A stretch of 49,993 bases of DNA from an uncultured Clostridia bacterium (lineage in GTDB: Bacteria; Bacillota; Clostridia; Oscillospirales; Oscillospiraceae): assembly GCA_947173485.1 (NCBI GenBank), contig CAMWFH010000019.1, forward strand, positions 1 through 49,993. Direction: 5' to 3'. A model generated the notes under the pieces. The model saw nothing but the letters and a program-made list of their open reading frames with translations, was not told where the DNA came from and searched no databases. This document shows, piece by piece, positions 31,942 through 40,596 of this stretch. Position numbers and translations under genes: made by a program. Each line of letters begins with the position of its first letter. Position 1 is the stretch's first letter.

Positions 31942-33087
31942 ATGGAGTATCGTGTATTAGGCCGGACAGGCCTTCGTGTCAGTGAGATCGGTATGGGCTG
32001 TGAGGGGTTCGTGGACAAACCCTATGAGGAGGTCCTGGCCCTGGTGGACGCCATGGAGGCCGGCGGGATCAACATCGTGGACCTGTATACCCCGGACCCG
32101 TCGGTCCGCAGCCACCTGGGCCGGGCCCTCCGGGGCCGGCGGGAGAAGTTCATCCTCCAAGCCCACCTCTGCACCATCTGGAAGGACGGGCAGTATAAGC
32201 GGACCCGGGCCATGGAGGAGGTCAGGGCGGGGTTCACCGACCAGCTGGAGCGGCTGGAGACAGATCATGTGGAGATCGGCATGATCCACTACGCCGACAC
32301 CAGGGCCGACTGGGAGAAAATCCTCACCGGCGGGGTGATGGACTACGCCAAGGAGCTGAAGGCCGCCGGCGTCATCCGGCACATCGGCCTCTCCAGCCAC
32401 AGCGCGGAGGTATCCCTGGCGGCGGTGGAGGCGAGGCTGATCGATGTGCTCATGTTCAGCGTCAACCCCTGCTACGACCTCCTGCCGGGGGACCGGGACA
32501 TCGAGGCCCTGGGGGCGGTGGAGAGCTATCAGGCGCCGCTGCTCAACATGGATCCCCAGCGGCAGGCGCTGTATGAGACCTGCCAGCGGCTGGGGGTGGG
32601 CATCACGGTGATGAAGGCCTTCGGCGGGGGAGACCTGCTCAGCGACCTGGGCCCGGCGGGCATGGCCCTGACGGTGGACCAGTGCCTCCACTACGCCCTG
32701 ACCCGTCCGGCGGTGGCCAGCGTCCTGGCCGGGGCCAAGACCGGGGAGGAGCTGGCCCGGAGCTTAGCCTATGAGACCGCCTCGCCGGAGGAGCGGGACT
32801 ACGCCGCCGCCCTGGCCGCCCTGCCCAAGATCAGCTGGAAGGGCCACTGCATGTACTGCGGCCACTGCGCCCCCTGTCCCCAGGGGATCGACGTGGCCGC
32901 AGTGACCAAGTTCCTGAACCTGTGCCGGGCCCAGGGGAGCATCCCCGAGACGGTGCGGGAACACTACGCCGCCCTGGCCCATAAGGCGGGGGAGTGCATC
33001 GCCTGCGGGGCCTGTGAGAAGCGGTGCCCCTTCGCTGTACCTGCCGTTGAGAACATGAAGGCCGCCGCCGGGCTGTTCGGCTGCTGA
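31942..33087 (+). CDS. Aldo/keto reductase with C-terminal ferredoxin-like [4Fe-4S] domain
   Basis: A 381-residue redox enzyme. Residues 1-285 or so form the aldo/keto reductase barrel (GRTGLRVSEIGMGCEGF, the tyrosine-containing start of helix DLYTPDPSVRSHLGRAL and the middle GVIRHIGLSSHS). The C-terminus holds two cysteine clusters, CMYCGHCAPCPQGI and CIACGACEKRCPF, typical of two [4Fe-4S] centres. In this subfamily the clusters suggest electron supply from ferredoxin in place of, or as well as, NADPH. The substrate is unknown. Confidence 0.9.
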   Translation: MEYRVLGRTGLRVSEIGMGCEGFVDKPYEEVLALVDAMEAGGINIVDLYTPDPSVRSHLGRALRGRREKFILQAHLCTIWKDGQYKRTRAMEEVRAGFTDQLERLETDHVEIGMIHYADTRADWEKILTGGVMDYAKELKAAGVIRHIGLSSHSAEVSLAAVEARLIDVLMFSVNPCYDLLPGDRDIEALGAVESYQAPLLNMDPQRQALYETCQRLGVGITVMKAFGGGDLLSDLGPAGMALTVDQCLHYALTRPAVASVLAGAKTGEELARSLAYETASPEERDYAAALAALPKISWKGHCMYCGHCAPCPQGIDVAAVTKFLNLCRAQGSIPETVREHYAALAHKAGECIACGACEKRCPFAVPAVENMKAAAGLFGC

Positions 33088-33097
33088 TAAAGCCGGC

Positions 33098-35170
33098 TCA
33101 TTGGCCGCCATCGCTGACGATCTTGTAGTAGGTCCGGGCGGTGATCAGGTAGACCGCGCCGTAGACCAGGAAGAACACCAGGACGGTGCCCAGGGTGCAG
33201 ACGGCGGTAAGGGGGATGTCCCGGAGGTTGAACAGCCCCAGGAGCTGGACCACCATATTGAAGTCGAAAGCGATGTGGACCGCCGCCACAGCGATAGGCA
33301 GGAAGAACACCACCAGCACCTGGCTGCGGATGGAGGCCCGGACCTGCTTCCGGCTCAGGCCCACCTTCCGCATGATGTCGAACCGGCTGCGGTCCTCATA
33401 GCCCTCGCTGATCTGCTTGTAGTAGATGATCAGGACCGTGGCCATCAGGAAGATGAGCCCCAGCAGGATGCCCAGGAAGAGGAACCCGCCGGACATGGCG
33501 TAGATATCCAGCTCCGCGTCAGACCGGAGAGTGAGGGACAGGCTGCGCCAGTCGCCGGTGTCCTCCTGCTGGAAACGTCCATTCTCCGTGGCGTCCCAGA
33601 AGGCGCTCTCCACCTCCTCCAGCCGGGCCGCGTCACAGGCTAAGTCGAACCGGCCCTCCCATATCATGGAGGAGGAGAAGTCCTGGGAGAAGAGGACCTG
33701 CCGCAGGGCGACGACCTCGTCCATATCCGCCACGATCATACCGATGGCCAGGTCGTCGCCGGCGGTATTGGAGGACACCGGTAGGGAGTTGACCCAGACC
33801 CCGCCGGTGACAGTGAGGGTGCGGCTGCCCCGGGGGCCGTTGAAGGTCACTTCACTGGCGGAGAACATGGGCCCGAAGTCCCGCTCCCCGCCGCAGAGGA
33901 GGACTTGGCCGGGGCCTACCTTCACCGGCTCCGTGCCGGAGGCGGCAGCGAAGTCGGCGGCGGTGAAAAGGAAGAGGTGGCGGTCTAAGCGCTCCTTTGC
34001 CGGACGGAGGCTGTTGGAGGTCAGGCTGTCGGCCTGCAAGTCCACATAAATGGACATATAGCTGAAGGCAGAAGCGGCCTCGATCGTCTCCCCCTGCTCC
34101 CGGAAAAAGGAGGTGAGGCTCTGCATCATCACTGTCCCGTCAAAGCGACCGCGCTCGTCCTCAGTCTCCGGGTAGTAGTTGACATGGAAATTGATATCGG
34201 CGGGGTACTGCATATCCACGATCTCCCCGGTGCCCAGGTAGAGGGACAACGTGCCGGAGAGCATCACCATCACCATGGTGGAGAGGATGCAGATGTTGGC
34301 CAGGCCCACGGCGTTGCGCTTCATCCGGTAGAGCATACCGGAGATGCCGATGAAGTGGCTGGTCTGGTAGTAGAAGCGCTTGTTGGCCCGGAGGAGCTTC
34401 AGGATGAAGATGCTGCCGGCGGTGAAGAGGCAAAGGGTGCCGATGATGACCAGGATCACCGCCAGGAAATAGGTCACCAGGGCGGAGATAGCGTCCTTGG
34501 CAGCCAAGGCCAGGAAGTAGCCCGTCCCCAGAGTCCCGGCACCCAGGATGGCCAGCAGCCACCTGGTCCGGGGCTCTTTTTCGCCCTCATGGCCGCCCCG
34601 CAGGAGCTGGATGGGATCGCTGAGCTGGATGCGCAGCAGGTTCTGGGCCAGGGTGACCGCCAGGACGATGGAGAAGAGGACCACCGTGACCACCATCGCC
34701 GTCCCGGAGATGCGCCAGCCAAAGGGGACATAGAACCGGAGCATCCGAAACAGGAGCAGGGTGGCCAGCTTGTGGAAGATCACCCCCAGGAACAGCCCGG
34801 ACAGGATGCCGGCGGCGCCCACAAAGAGCAGCTCGCAGATCAGGACCAGGGCGATATTGCCCTTGCCCATGCCCAGGACGTTATAGAGCCCCAGCTCCCG
34901 CTTGCGCTGCTTCATCAGGAAGCTGTTGGTGTAGAGCAGGATGACAGCAGAGAAGAGGTAGCCCACCAGCATCCCGATCAGCATCATGCTCTCCACATAT
35001 ATATAGCCCCGCAGCTCCCTGGCGCCGGGGTCGGAGTAGAGGGCGAACATGATATAGAACGCCCCGGAGGTACCGGTGATGGTCAGCAGGTAGGGGATGA
35101 AGAACCGGCGATTCAGGATGATGTTCTGGAGGGCCAGCCGGGGGTAGAGACTTTTACGCATCCTCCCCAC
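33098..35170 (-). CDS. BceB-like ABC transporter permease
   Basis: A 690-residue permease with about ten membrane helices and one large extracellular domain (about residues 310-530) between helices, the layout of BceB/VraG peptide-sensing and resistance transporters. FtsX-like segments are visible near residues 60-150 (YTNSFLMKQRKRELGLYNVLGMGKG) and 560-680 (RFDIMRKVGLSRKQVRASIRSQ). Members expel or release bacitracin- and lantibiotic-like peptides at the membrane and act as the sensor for a partner kinase. It overlaps its ATPase gene by 17 bases. Confidence 0.92.
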   Translation of the reverse strand: MGRMRKSLYPRLALQNIILNRRFFIPYLLTITGTSGAFYIMFALYSDPGARELRGYIYVESMMLIGMLVGYLFSAVILLYTNSFLMKQRKRELGLYNVLGMGKGNIALVLICELLFVGAAGILSGLFLGVIFHKLATLLLFRMLRFYVPFGWRISGTAMVVTVVLFSIVLAVTLAQNLLRIQLSDPIQLLRGGHEGEKEPRTRWLLAILGAGTLGTGYFLALAAKDAISALVTYFLAVILVIIGTLCLFTAGSIFILKLLRANKRFYYQTSHFIGISGMLYRMKRNAVGLANICILSTMVMVMLSGTLSLYLGTGEIVDMQYPADINFHVNYYPETEDERGRFDGTVMMQSLTSFFREQGETIEAASAFSYMSIYVDLQADSLTSNSLRPAKERLDRHLFLFTAADFAAASGTEPVKVGPGQVLLCGGERDFGPMFSASEVTFNGPRGSRTLTVTGGVWVNSLPVSSNTAGDDLAIGMIVADMDEVVALRQVLFSQDFSSSMIWEGRFDLACDAARLEEVESAFWDATENGRFQQEDTGDWRSLSLTLRSDAELDIYAMSGGFLFLGILLGLIFLMATVLIIYYKQISEGYEDRSRFDIMRKVGLSRKQVRASIRSQVLVVFFLPIAVAAVHIAFDFNMVVQLLGLFNLRDIPLTAVCTLGTVLVFFLVYGAVYLITARTYYKIVSDGGQ

Positions 35171-35921
35171 CTCCGTTGGCCAGCAGGGTCAGGGTGTCGG
35201 CGATTCGCTGGTAGAAGAGCTGGTTGGTGTCCTGCCCCCGGTAGAGCTGGTGGAACACCTGGCCGTCCCGGATGAAGAGGACCCGGCCGGCGTGGCTGGC
35301 AGCCTTCACCGAGTGGGTCACCATGAGGACGGTCTGGCCGTCGGTGTTGATGTCGGCAAAGAGTTGGAGCAGGCTGTCGGTGGCTCGGGAATCCAGAGCG
35401 CCGGTGGGCTCGTCGGCCAGGAGCAGCTGGGGCCGGGTGATCAGGGCACGGGCCACCGCCACCCGCTGCTTCTGGCCGCCGGAGATCTCATAGGGGAACT
35501 TGTTCACGATCTTGCGGATCTCCAGCCGCTTGGCGATGGGTTCCAGCCGCTGCTCCATCTCCCGCGGGGTCTTGCCGGAGAGGACCAGGGGGAGGAAGAT
35601 GTTGTCCCGGACGGAGAAGGTGTCCAGCAGGTTGAACTCCTGGAACACGAAGCCCAGGTTGTCCCGGCGAAAGGCGGACAGCTCCCGCTCCCGAACGGCG
35701 GAGAGATCCTTGTCTCCCAGCAGCACCCGGCCGGAGGTGGGCTTATCCAGGGCGGCTAAGATGTTCAGCAGCGTGGTCTTGCCGGACCCGCTCTCGCCCA
35801 TGATGGCCACATACTCCCCCTGTTCCACGGTGAAGGATACGTCCGTCAGCGCCTGGACCTGGTTGCCGCCGAAGCGGGTGGTGTATATCTTTTGCAGATG
35901 CTCTACTTGCAGGAGCGACAT
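35154..35921 (-). CDS. BceA-like ABC transporter ATP-binding protein
   Basis: A 255-residue ATPase with Walker A GESGSGKTTLLN, Q-loop region GFVFQEFNLLD, signature SGGQKQRVAVARAL, Walker B LLLADEPTGALD and H-loop MVTHSVKAAS. This matches the MacB/LolD/BceA group. It is the first gene of the pair. A candidate BceR-type operator lies at 36015-36028, but no response regulator or kinase is adjacent, which is unusual for this system. Confidence 0.94.
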   Translation of the reverse strand: MSLLQVEHLQKIYTTRFGGNQVQALTDVSFTVEQGEYVAIMGESGSGKTTLLNILAALDKPTSGRVLLGDKDLSAVRERELSAFRRDNLGFVFQEFNLLDTFSVRDNIFLPLVLSGKTPREMEQRLEPIAKRLEIRKIVNKFPYEISGGQKQRVAVARALITRPQLLLADEPTGALDSRATDSLLQLFADINTDGQTVLMVTHSVKAASHAGRVLFIRDGQVFHQLYRGQDTNQLFYQRIADTLTLLANGGGEDA

Positions 35922-36014
35922 AGGATAGACCTCCTTGTTTTTTGCTCACATCCAAAGCATACACCCTTTCCGCCCCCTCTGCCATAGCTTTGGCTTACAT
36001 TTTAGAGAGGAATG

Positions 36015-36028
36015 TGACATTTTTGTAA
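36015..36028. promoter_or_regulatory. Candidate BceR-type operator
   Basis: TGACA, four Ts, TGTAA: an exact fit to the TNACA-N4-TGTAA inverted repeat described for BceR-like response regulators, about 95 bases upstream of the BceA-like start. A partial copy (TTACATTTT) lies nearby at 35996-36004. Confidence 0.5.
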
Positions 36029-36094
36029 GGATGGCAGGACGCCGCCGCCGGCAAACACAGTGTAAAATAGTAGTAGGGAAAGGGGTGAAATAGA

Positions 36095-37580
36095 GGAGGG
36101 CCCATCTCAAAAGTGGTAAGATGTAGGTGTCAACCCAAATACATCACCAAAAGAGAGATGGACCCTGTGGAAACGATCATAAACGAGATGGGTGAAAAAG
36201 TCAAGGGGTGTTTGCGGGCTTTTTTCGAGAGAGGGGAGGTAAGGATAGAGGATGCAGAGAAAGAGCTTGGGCAGGCGGTCAGCGAACTGATGCTGGAAGC
36301 GGTGGGAGCATACTGCGAAGAGAAAGGCCGGGAGCTGCTGGCGGACAAAAAGAGGCGGAGAGCAGAAGGGCTCTGTGTAGAACGGCGGAGAGAGGGGCGT
36401 GTGGTGCAAACGCTGCTGGGAGAGCTGCGGTATGAACGGACCTACTATCGAAAGAAGGATGGGACATATCGTCATCCAGTGGATGAGATAGTGGGGATAG
36501 CGGCAGATCAAAAGGTCAGCAGCGGTGTTAGCCTGGCGCTAGTGGTGGAGGCACTGGAGAGTTCGTATGCCAAGAGCAGCAAGAGAGTGACAGGTGGGCG
36601 AGTCTCACGACAGACTGTGATGCACAAGATACGCAGCGCATCGCCCGTTCCGCTGCCAGAAGGGGAGCGGCGGAGAGTGCCCGTACTGCATGTGGATGCA
36701 GACGAGGACCATGTCCATCTACAGAGCGGCAAGACGGCCATCGTCCCGCTGATCAGCGTCTATGAAGGGGTCGACCGGGCCGGGAGGCGGGGGAGCTGCC
36801 GGAACGTCGTCCAGTACAGCCGATACGGAACGAGCGCGGAGGCTCTGTGGGAAGAGGTCCTGAGCAGTCTGGAGCAGCGGTATGACCTGACAGGGACCAA
36901 GATCTATATCCATGGGGATGGGGCAGCCTGGATCAAAACAGGGCTGGAGTGGCTGCCAAACAGCAGATCCGTGTTGGATCCCTACCACAAGAACAAGGCA
37001 CTGAAACAACTGGTCAGCGGAATCGAGCGGAAAAGCGGCAGCCGCTATGAACACCTGGCCAGGGAAGCTGCAGCCAACGGGGACCGGCGATATCTGGAGT
37101 AGCTCCAAGCCGAGATGCTGCAGTGCTGGCCAGAACGGGAGGCGACCATCTCAGGGGCGATGACCTATCTTATGAACAACTTGGAGGGCATCTCCATCGT
37201 CCGTTCAGATCCCGAGGCGGCCAAGGGCGGCGCTACCGAGCCTCATGTCAGCCATACCCTCTCTGCACGACTGAGCAGCAGGCCCATGGGGTGGAGCACT
37301 ACTACACTGAGCGCCCTTGCCCCGTTACTGGCTGCCGGTGCGGACAGGGTCGCCTTAGGGACTGCGGGCCAAGACGCCCAGCGCATCGTAGCCGCCCCCT
37401 CTGTGCGGCCCAAACGCTCCGCCAAGGTCATCCCCTTCTCTCTTGGTCTCCCTCATCCAGATATGTCGGTCTCTTTCCCTGCCAATGCTGGAAAAGTCAC
37501 ACCTCTTTTTACCGCTTTGCGTCCCTTTTCCTTCTGACTTCCCCTTTCCCTCTTATAGTCCTACAACTACTTGACACCGG
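36095..37580 (+). mobile_element. ISLre2-family insertion sequence (approximate ends)
   Basis: The region is defined by a UPF0236/ISLre2-type transposase and its flanks. GGTGTCAA at 36126-36133 and its reverse complement TTGACACC at 37571-37578 lie just outside the coding part and may belong to the terminal inverted repeats. I could not fix the exact ends or a target duplication. The element sits between the BceAB genes and tRNA-Leu, and its right end is within 20 bases of the tRNA-Leu promoter. Confidence 0.65.
36158..37537 (+). pseudogene. ISLre2-family transposase interrupted by one in-frame TAG
   Basis: The frame from the ATG at 36158 reads MDPVETIINEMGEKVKG and runs 314 codons to YLE, then TAG at 37100-37102. 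It continues in the same frame as LQAEMLQCWPEREATISGAM to the stop at 37537, giving 459 codons in total, close to the usual length of this family. Conserved parts include GELRYERTYYRKKDG, LHVDADEDHVHLQ and IYIHGDGAAWIKTGLEWLP (DDE-type acidic residues likely lie in the last two). One base change would restore the expected GAG. TAG ends normal genes here (for example sigF), so suppression is unlikely. Confidence 0.85.
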
Positions 37581-37597
37581 CCAAGGCAAAAGATGTT

Positions 37598-37626
37598 TTG
37601 ACAAGCGGCGGGAGACATGGTATAAT
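37598..37626 (+). promoter_or_regulatory. tRNA-Leu promoter
   Basis: Full consensus: TTGACA at 37598-37603, a 17-base spacer and TATAAT at 37621-37626. Confidence 0.88.
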
Positions 37627-37649
37627 AAGACGTTGTGTAGAACAGACCT

Positions 37650-37733
37650 GCGGGCATGATGGAATTGGTAGACATGCGAGATTTAGGTTCTCGTGCTTTG
37701 CGCGTTGGGGTTCGAGTCCCCATGCCCGCACCA
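37650..37733 (+). tRNA. tRNA-Leu (TAG)
   Basis: An 84-base class II tRNA: acceptor GCGGGCA with TGCCCGC, anticodon stem CGAGA/TCTCG around TTTAGGT (anticodon TAG, reads CUN), a long variable arm and T-arm GGGGTTCGAGTCCCC, with encoded CCA. Confidence 0.96.
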
Positions 37734-37772
37734 AATCGGAAGTCCTTGTAAATCAGGGGCTTCCGATTTTTT
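37734..37772 (+). terminator. tRNA-Leu terminator
   Basis: AATCGGAAG (37734-37742) pairs with CTTCCGATT (37760-37768), followed by a T-run. Confidence 0.88.
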
Positions 37773-37895
37773 CTTAGAGCCGCAGGGGGTTCAAGGCTTT
37801 TTGATCATTTGAATTTGACAGTTTGCCATTCCATAAAGACAGTTATAAATCGAAAAAATGCACACAGCCGGTATCTCAGGAAAGGATCTGTTCAA

Positions 37896-38354
37896 ATGAC
37901 TGCTCGTTCTCTATGTGCATATATAGCACTGGCGCTCCTGCTCCTCCTGGGCCTCAGCTGGTATCCCGCAGGCTCCGCCCCTTACAGCGAAAGCAGCATA
38001 TCGGCCAGTTTCCTCGTTCCAGGCAGCGAGCTGACTTCCCCCTCGGGCCGCTATACGATCTCGCTGCGCGAAGAGACAAAAGAAGATCTCCCATATTACA
38101 GCATCTCCCTCTACAGTTATCAGCAGCCAGCCCCTATCCAACTTCCCGAAAGTACATTCCGGGCGAGGGACACCCTCTTCGTCCTCTGGGACGATACAAA
38201 GGACCGGGTATGGGCCTATAGCGGCGATATCGGGGCATATTTCTGGGACTGCACAGACGATGGGACCTGGGAACGATATAGCTGGCAGGGGACAGGGGAG
38301 ACGCCCCCGCAGGCCCTGAAGGACGCCAGACCAGCCTACTTCGCAGACAGCTGA
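37896..38354 (+). CDS. Hypothetical membrane-anchored or secreted protein
   Basis: A 152-residue protein I cannot assign. The N-terminus MTARSLCAYIALALLLLLGL is a signal peptide or membrane anchor. The rest is predicted beta-rich, with SGRYTISLRE, YYSISLYSYQ and a C-terminal part rich in Trp, Tyr and Asp (WAYSGDIGAYFWDCTDDG). The start at 37896 follows AGGAAAGGA; an upstream in-frame ATG at 37809 has no site and would bury the signal peptide. It stands alone between tRNA-Leu and the convergent pdxR-like gene. Base composition is lower in GC than its neighbours. Confidence 0.6.
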   Translation: MTARSLCAYIALALLLLLGLSWYPAGSAPYSESSISASFLVPGSELTSPSGRYTISLREETKEDLPYYSISLYSYQQPAPIQLPESTFRARDTLFVLWDDTKDRVWAYSGDIGAYFWDCTDDGTWERYSWQGTGETPPQALKDARPAYFADS

Positions 38355-38372
38355 CTGCCAGCCGCCCCCCGT

Positions 38373-39767
38373 TCAGCGCCAGGCGGCGCGGAGCGTCTGG
38401 GCCAGGGCGGGGATATCCCGGTCCTTCAGGCCGGCGTAGCCTAGGACCACGGTGTTCGCCGGACACCGCTCCCGGCCCTCCATATAGTACGCCCCCAGGC
38501 CCGTCAGCTTGACCCCGGCGGCAGCGGCGGCGCGGACCATCGCCTCCTCGCCCGGCCCGTTGGGCAGGGTCAGCAGCAGGTGGAGGCCGTTGTGCCGGCC
38601 CGAGAGGACGATATCCGTCCCCAGGGCCGCTTCCAGGGCGGCGCACAGCTTCTCCATCCGGGCCTTATAGACCCGCTGGATGCGGGACAGGTTCCGGGTA
38701 AAGTGCCCCTCCGTAAAAAAGCGGCGGAGGGTCTGCTGCTCAAAGCGGCTGACCGTGTTGGCATAGCGGCCGTAGGTCTGGCGGTAACGCGCCAGCAGCT
38801 CCGGCGGCAGTACCATACAGGCGATGCGGATGCTGGGGGCCAGGCTCTTGGAAAAGGTGGAGAGGTAGATCACCGGCCCGTCCTGTCCGCCCAGGCCCTG
38901 TAGGCTGGGCAGGGGGCGGATGTCAAAGCGGAACTCCGCGTCATAGTCGTCCTCGATGATATACCGCCCCGGCTTCGCCTTGGCCCAGCGCAGCAGCTGG
39001 CCCCGCCGGCCGGCGGGCATGGTGACCCCGGTGGGGAAGTGGTGGCTGGGGGTGACGCAGCAGATCGCGGCGCCGCTCCGCTCCAGGGCCCCCACGTCCA
39101 ATCCATTGCGGTCGATGTCCACGCAGAGGCAGCGCAGGCCGCTGTTGGTCAGGATGGTGGACACCCGCTCATACCCCGGATTTTCGATGGCCGCTGCCTC
39201 CCCCTGGAGCAGCCGGGCCGTCAGTCCCAGCAGGTATTCCACGCCGGCCCCCACCACGATCTGCTCCGGGGTGCAGACCACTCCCCGGTAGGTGGCCAGA
39301 TAGTCCCCCAGGGCCTCCCGGAGGTCCCGGTCCCCCTGGCGGTGGCCGTGGGAGAGCAGCTCCGGGGCGGCGTAGAGCAGATCCTTCTGGATGCGCCCCC
39401 AGGTACGGAAGGGGAACAGGTCCGTATCCACCGAGCCGGTGGACAGATCGAAGGTCCAGGCCGGCTCCTCCGTCTCCGGCAGGGGGACAGGGGGCGGGGC
39501 GGCGGGCGTCACCGTGTCCTCCACAGCCTGGACGAAAAAGCCGCTCCTGGGCCGGGCCTCCAGATAGCCCTCCGCCACCAGCATCTGATAGGCCCCGTCC
39601 ACCGTGTTCACCGCCACAGCCAGCTGCCCGGCCAGGGCCCGCTTCCCCGGCAGGCGGGTCCCCGCGGGGATCTGGCCGGAGCGGATCTGGCCGGCAAGAC
39701 TGGTATAGATCTGCTGGTACAGCGGTGTCGCGCTGTCTAGGTCCAAGGGCAGCCGCAGCATGGTCAT
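38373..39767 (-). CDS. MocR-family regulator, PdxR-like (GntR HTH + aminotransferase fold)
   Basis: A 464-residue fusion regulator. A GntR-type winged helix (about residues 14-80: YQQIYTSLAGQIRSGQIPAG, then LAVAVNTVDGAYQMLVAEG) is followed by a PLP-dependent aminotransferase-like domain with VGAGVEYLLGL, EDDYDAEFRFD and the lysine segment STFSKSLAPSIRI. Such proteins bind PLP as an effector. It is divergent from an ECF S component with a shared 123-base promoter region, which suggests control of vitamin B6 uptake. Confidence 0.9.
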   Translation of the reverse strand: MTMLRLPLDLDSATPLYQQIYTSLAGQIRSGQIPAGTRLPGKRALAGQLAVAVNTVDGAYQMLVAEGYLEARPRSGFFVQAVEDTVTPAAPPPVPLPETEEPAWTFDLSTGSVDTDLFPFRTWGRIQKDLLYAAPELLSHGHRQGDRDLREALGDYLATYRGVVCTPEQIVVGAGVEYLLGLTARLLQGEAAAIENPGYERVSTILTNSGLRCLCVDIDRNGLDVGALERSGAAICCVTPSHHFPTGVTMPAGRRGQLLRWAKAKPGRYIIEDDYDAEFRFDIRPLPSLQGLGGQDGPVIYLSTFSKSLAPSIRIACMVLPPELLARYRQTYGRYANTVSRFEQQTLRRFFTEGHFTRNLSRIQRVYKARMEKLCAALEAALGTDIVLSGRHNGLHLLLTLPNGPGEEAMVRAAAAAGVKLTGLGAYYMEGRERCPANTVVLGYAGLKDRDIPALAQTLRAAWR

Positions 39768-39796
39768 CCCCCCTAACTGAGCCTATAAAAAAATCT

Positions 39797-39852
39797 TTTT
39801 CTGGGTATTTCAATAGTGCCAGTTCTGCGTATAATGGGAGCATACCAGAAAA
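39797..39852. promoter_or_regulatory. S-component promoter flanked by an inverted repeat
   Basis: TATAAT lies at 39830-39835 with a TTTCAA-like -35 sixteen bases upstream. On either side, TTTTCTGGGTAT (39797-39808) and ATACCAGAAAA (39842-39852) form an inverted repeat with one extra G, a good candidate operator for the MocR-like protein. A small GCCCTC/GAGGGC hairpin at 39855-39874 precedes the ribosome site. Confidence 0.55.
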
Positions 39853-39890
39853 CCGCCCTCCCTGTCAAGAGGGCATAGGAGGAATGTACT

Positions 39891-40517
39891 ATGAACACTG
39901 TGGAACTGGAGAAGGAGAAGCGGACTGTTTCCCACGCCCAGGTCGTCAAGCTGTGCCTGACGGGCATGATGACCGCCATCGTCTTTGCGGGGAACTTTTT
40001 GCGGGTCACCATGCCGGTGCCCCTGGGGGGCGTGACGAGCTTCACCCTTGCCAATATCCTATGCGCCCTGTCCGGCCTCCTGCTGGGCCCTGTCCAGGGC
40101 TTCTTGGCCGCCGGCCTGGGCTCCGGGCTCTACGACCTGACCAACCCCAACTATGTGGCCGAGGCCCCCATCACCCTCCTCACCAAGGGGATGTACGGAC
40201 TGGTGGCCGGTCTGGTCCTCTATCTGCTCGTCCGGGCCGCCAAAGAGCGGGGGCCGGTCATGCGGGAGAACTACCTGGCCCAGCTGGCCGCTACGGCCTG
40301 TGCGGCGGTGGGCTATATGGTGGTCTACTCCTTCAAGGTCTTTTTCTACAACGGCTACTTCATCAACCAGTTCACCAGCCCTGTCCAGTCCTGGGCGCTG
40401 GTTCTCTCCAAGCTGCCGGCCACTCTGGTCAACGGAGGCATCGCTATCGTCTTTGCCCCCATCCTGGGCGTCGCCCTGATGAAGGCCCTGAAAAAGAACC
40501 ATATCCCCGGTTTCTGA
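39891..40517 (+). CDS. ECF transporter S component, probably vitamin B6 type
   Basis: A 208-residue membrane protein with about six helices: LCLTGMMTAIVFAGNFLRVTM, PLGGVTSFTLANILCALSGLLLG, GFLAAGLGSGLYDL and later LAATACAAVGYMVVYSF and LVNGGIAIVFAPILGVALM. This is the plan of the substrate-binding S subunits of ECF vitamin transporters, which use a shared EcfAAT module encoded elsewhere. The neighbouring PLP-binding-type regulator points to pyridoxine or a relative as ligand; this is an inference from context. Confidence 0.85.
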   Translation: MNTVELEKEKRTVSHAQVVKLCLTGMMTAIVFAGNFLRVTMPVPLGGVTSFTLANILCALSGLLLGPVQGFLAAGLGSGLYDLTNPNYVAEAPITLLTKGMYGLVAGLVLYLLVRAAKERGPVMRENYLAQLAATACAAVGYMVVYSFKVFFYNGYFINQFTSPVQSWALVLSKLPATLVNGGIAIVFAPILGVALMKALKKNHIPGF

Positions 40518-40535
40518 ACTTCCGTGCAGCACCAA

Positions 40536-40581
40536 AAGGACCGCAGCTGTCTTGTCTGTGACAGCCGCGGTCCTTCTTTTT
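40536..40581. terminator. Terminator after the S component
   Basis: A long stem (40536-40551 with 40560-40575), then CTTTTTATT on the plus strand. The minus strand has four Us, so it may also end recD2 transcripts. Confidence 0.88.
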
Positions 40582-40596
40582 ATTATGTAGGATGCT

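Noticed and set aside
37100..37102. The TAG in the transposase as a recoded sense codon
   Set aside because: TAG serves as the normal stop for sigF and the ParB-like gene, and no pyrrolysine context was seen; a simple nonsense change is enough.
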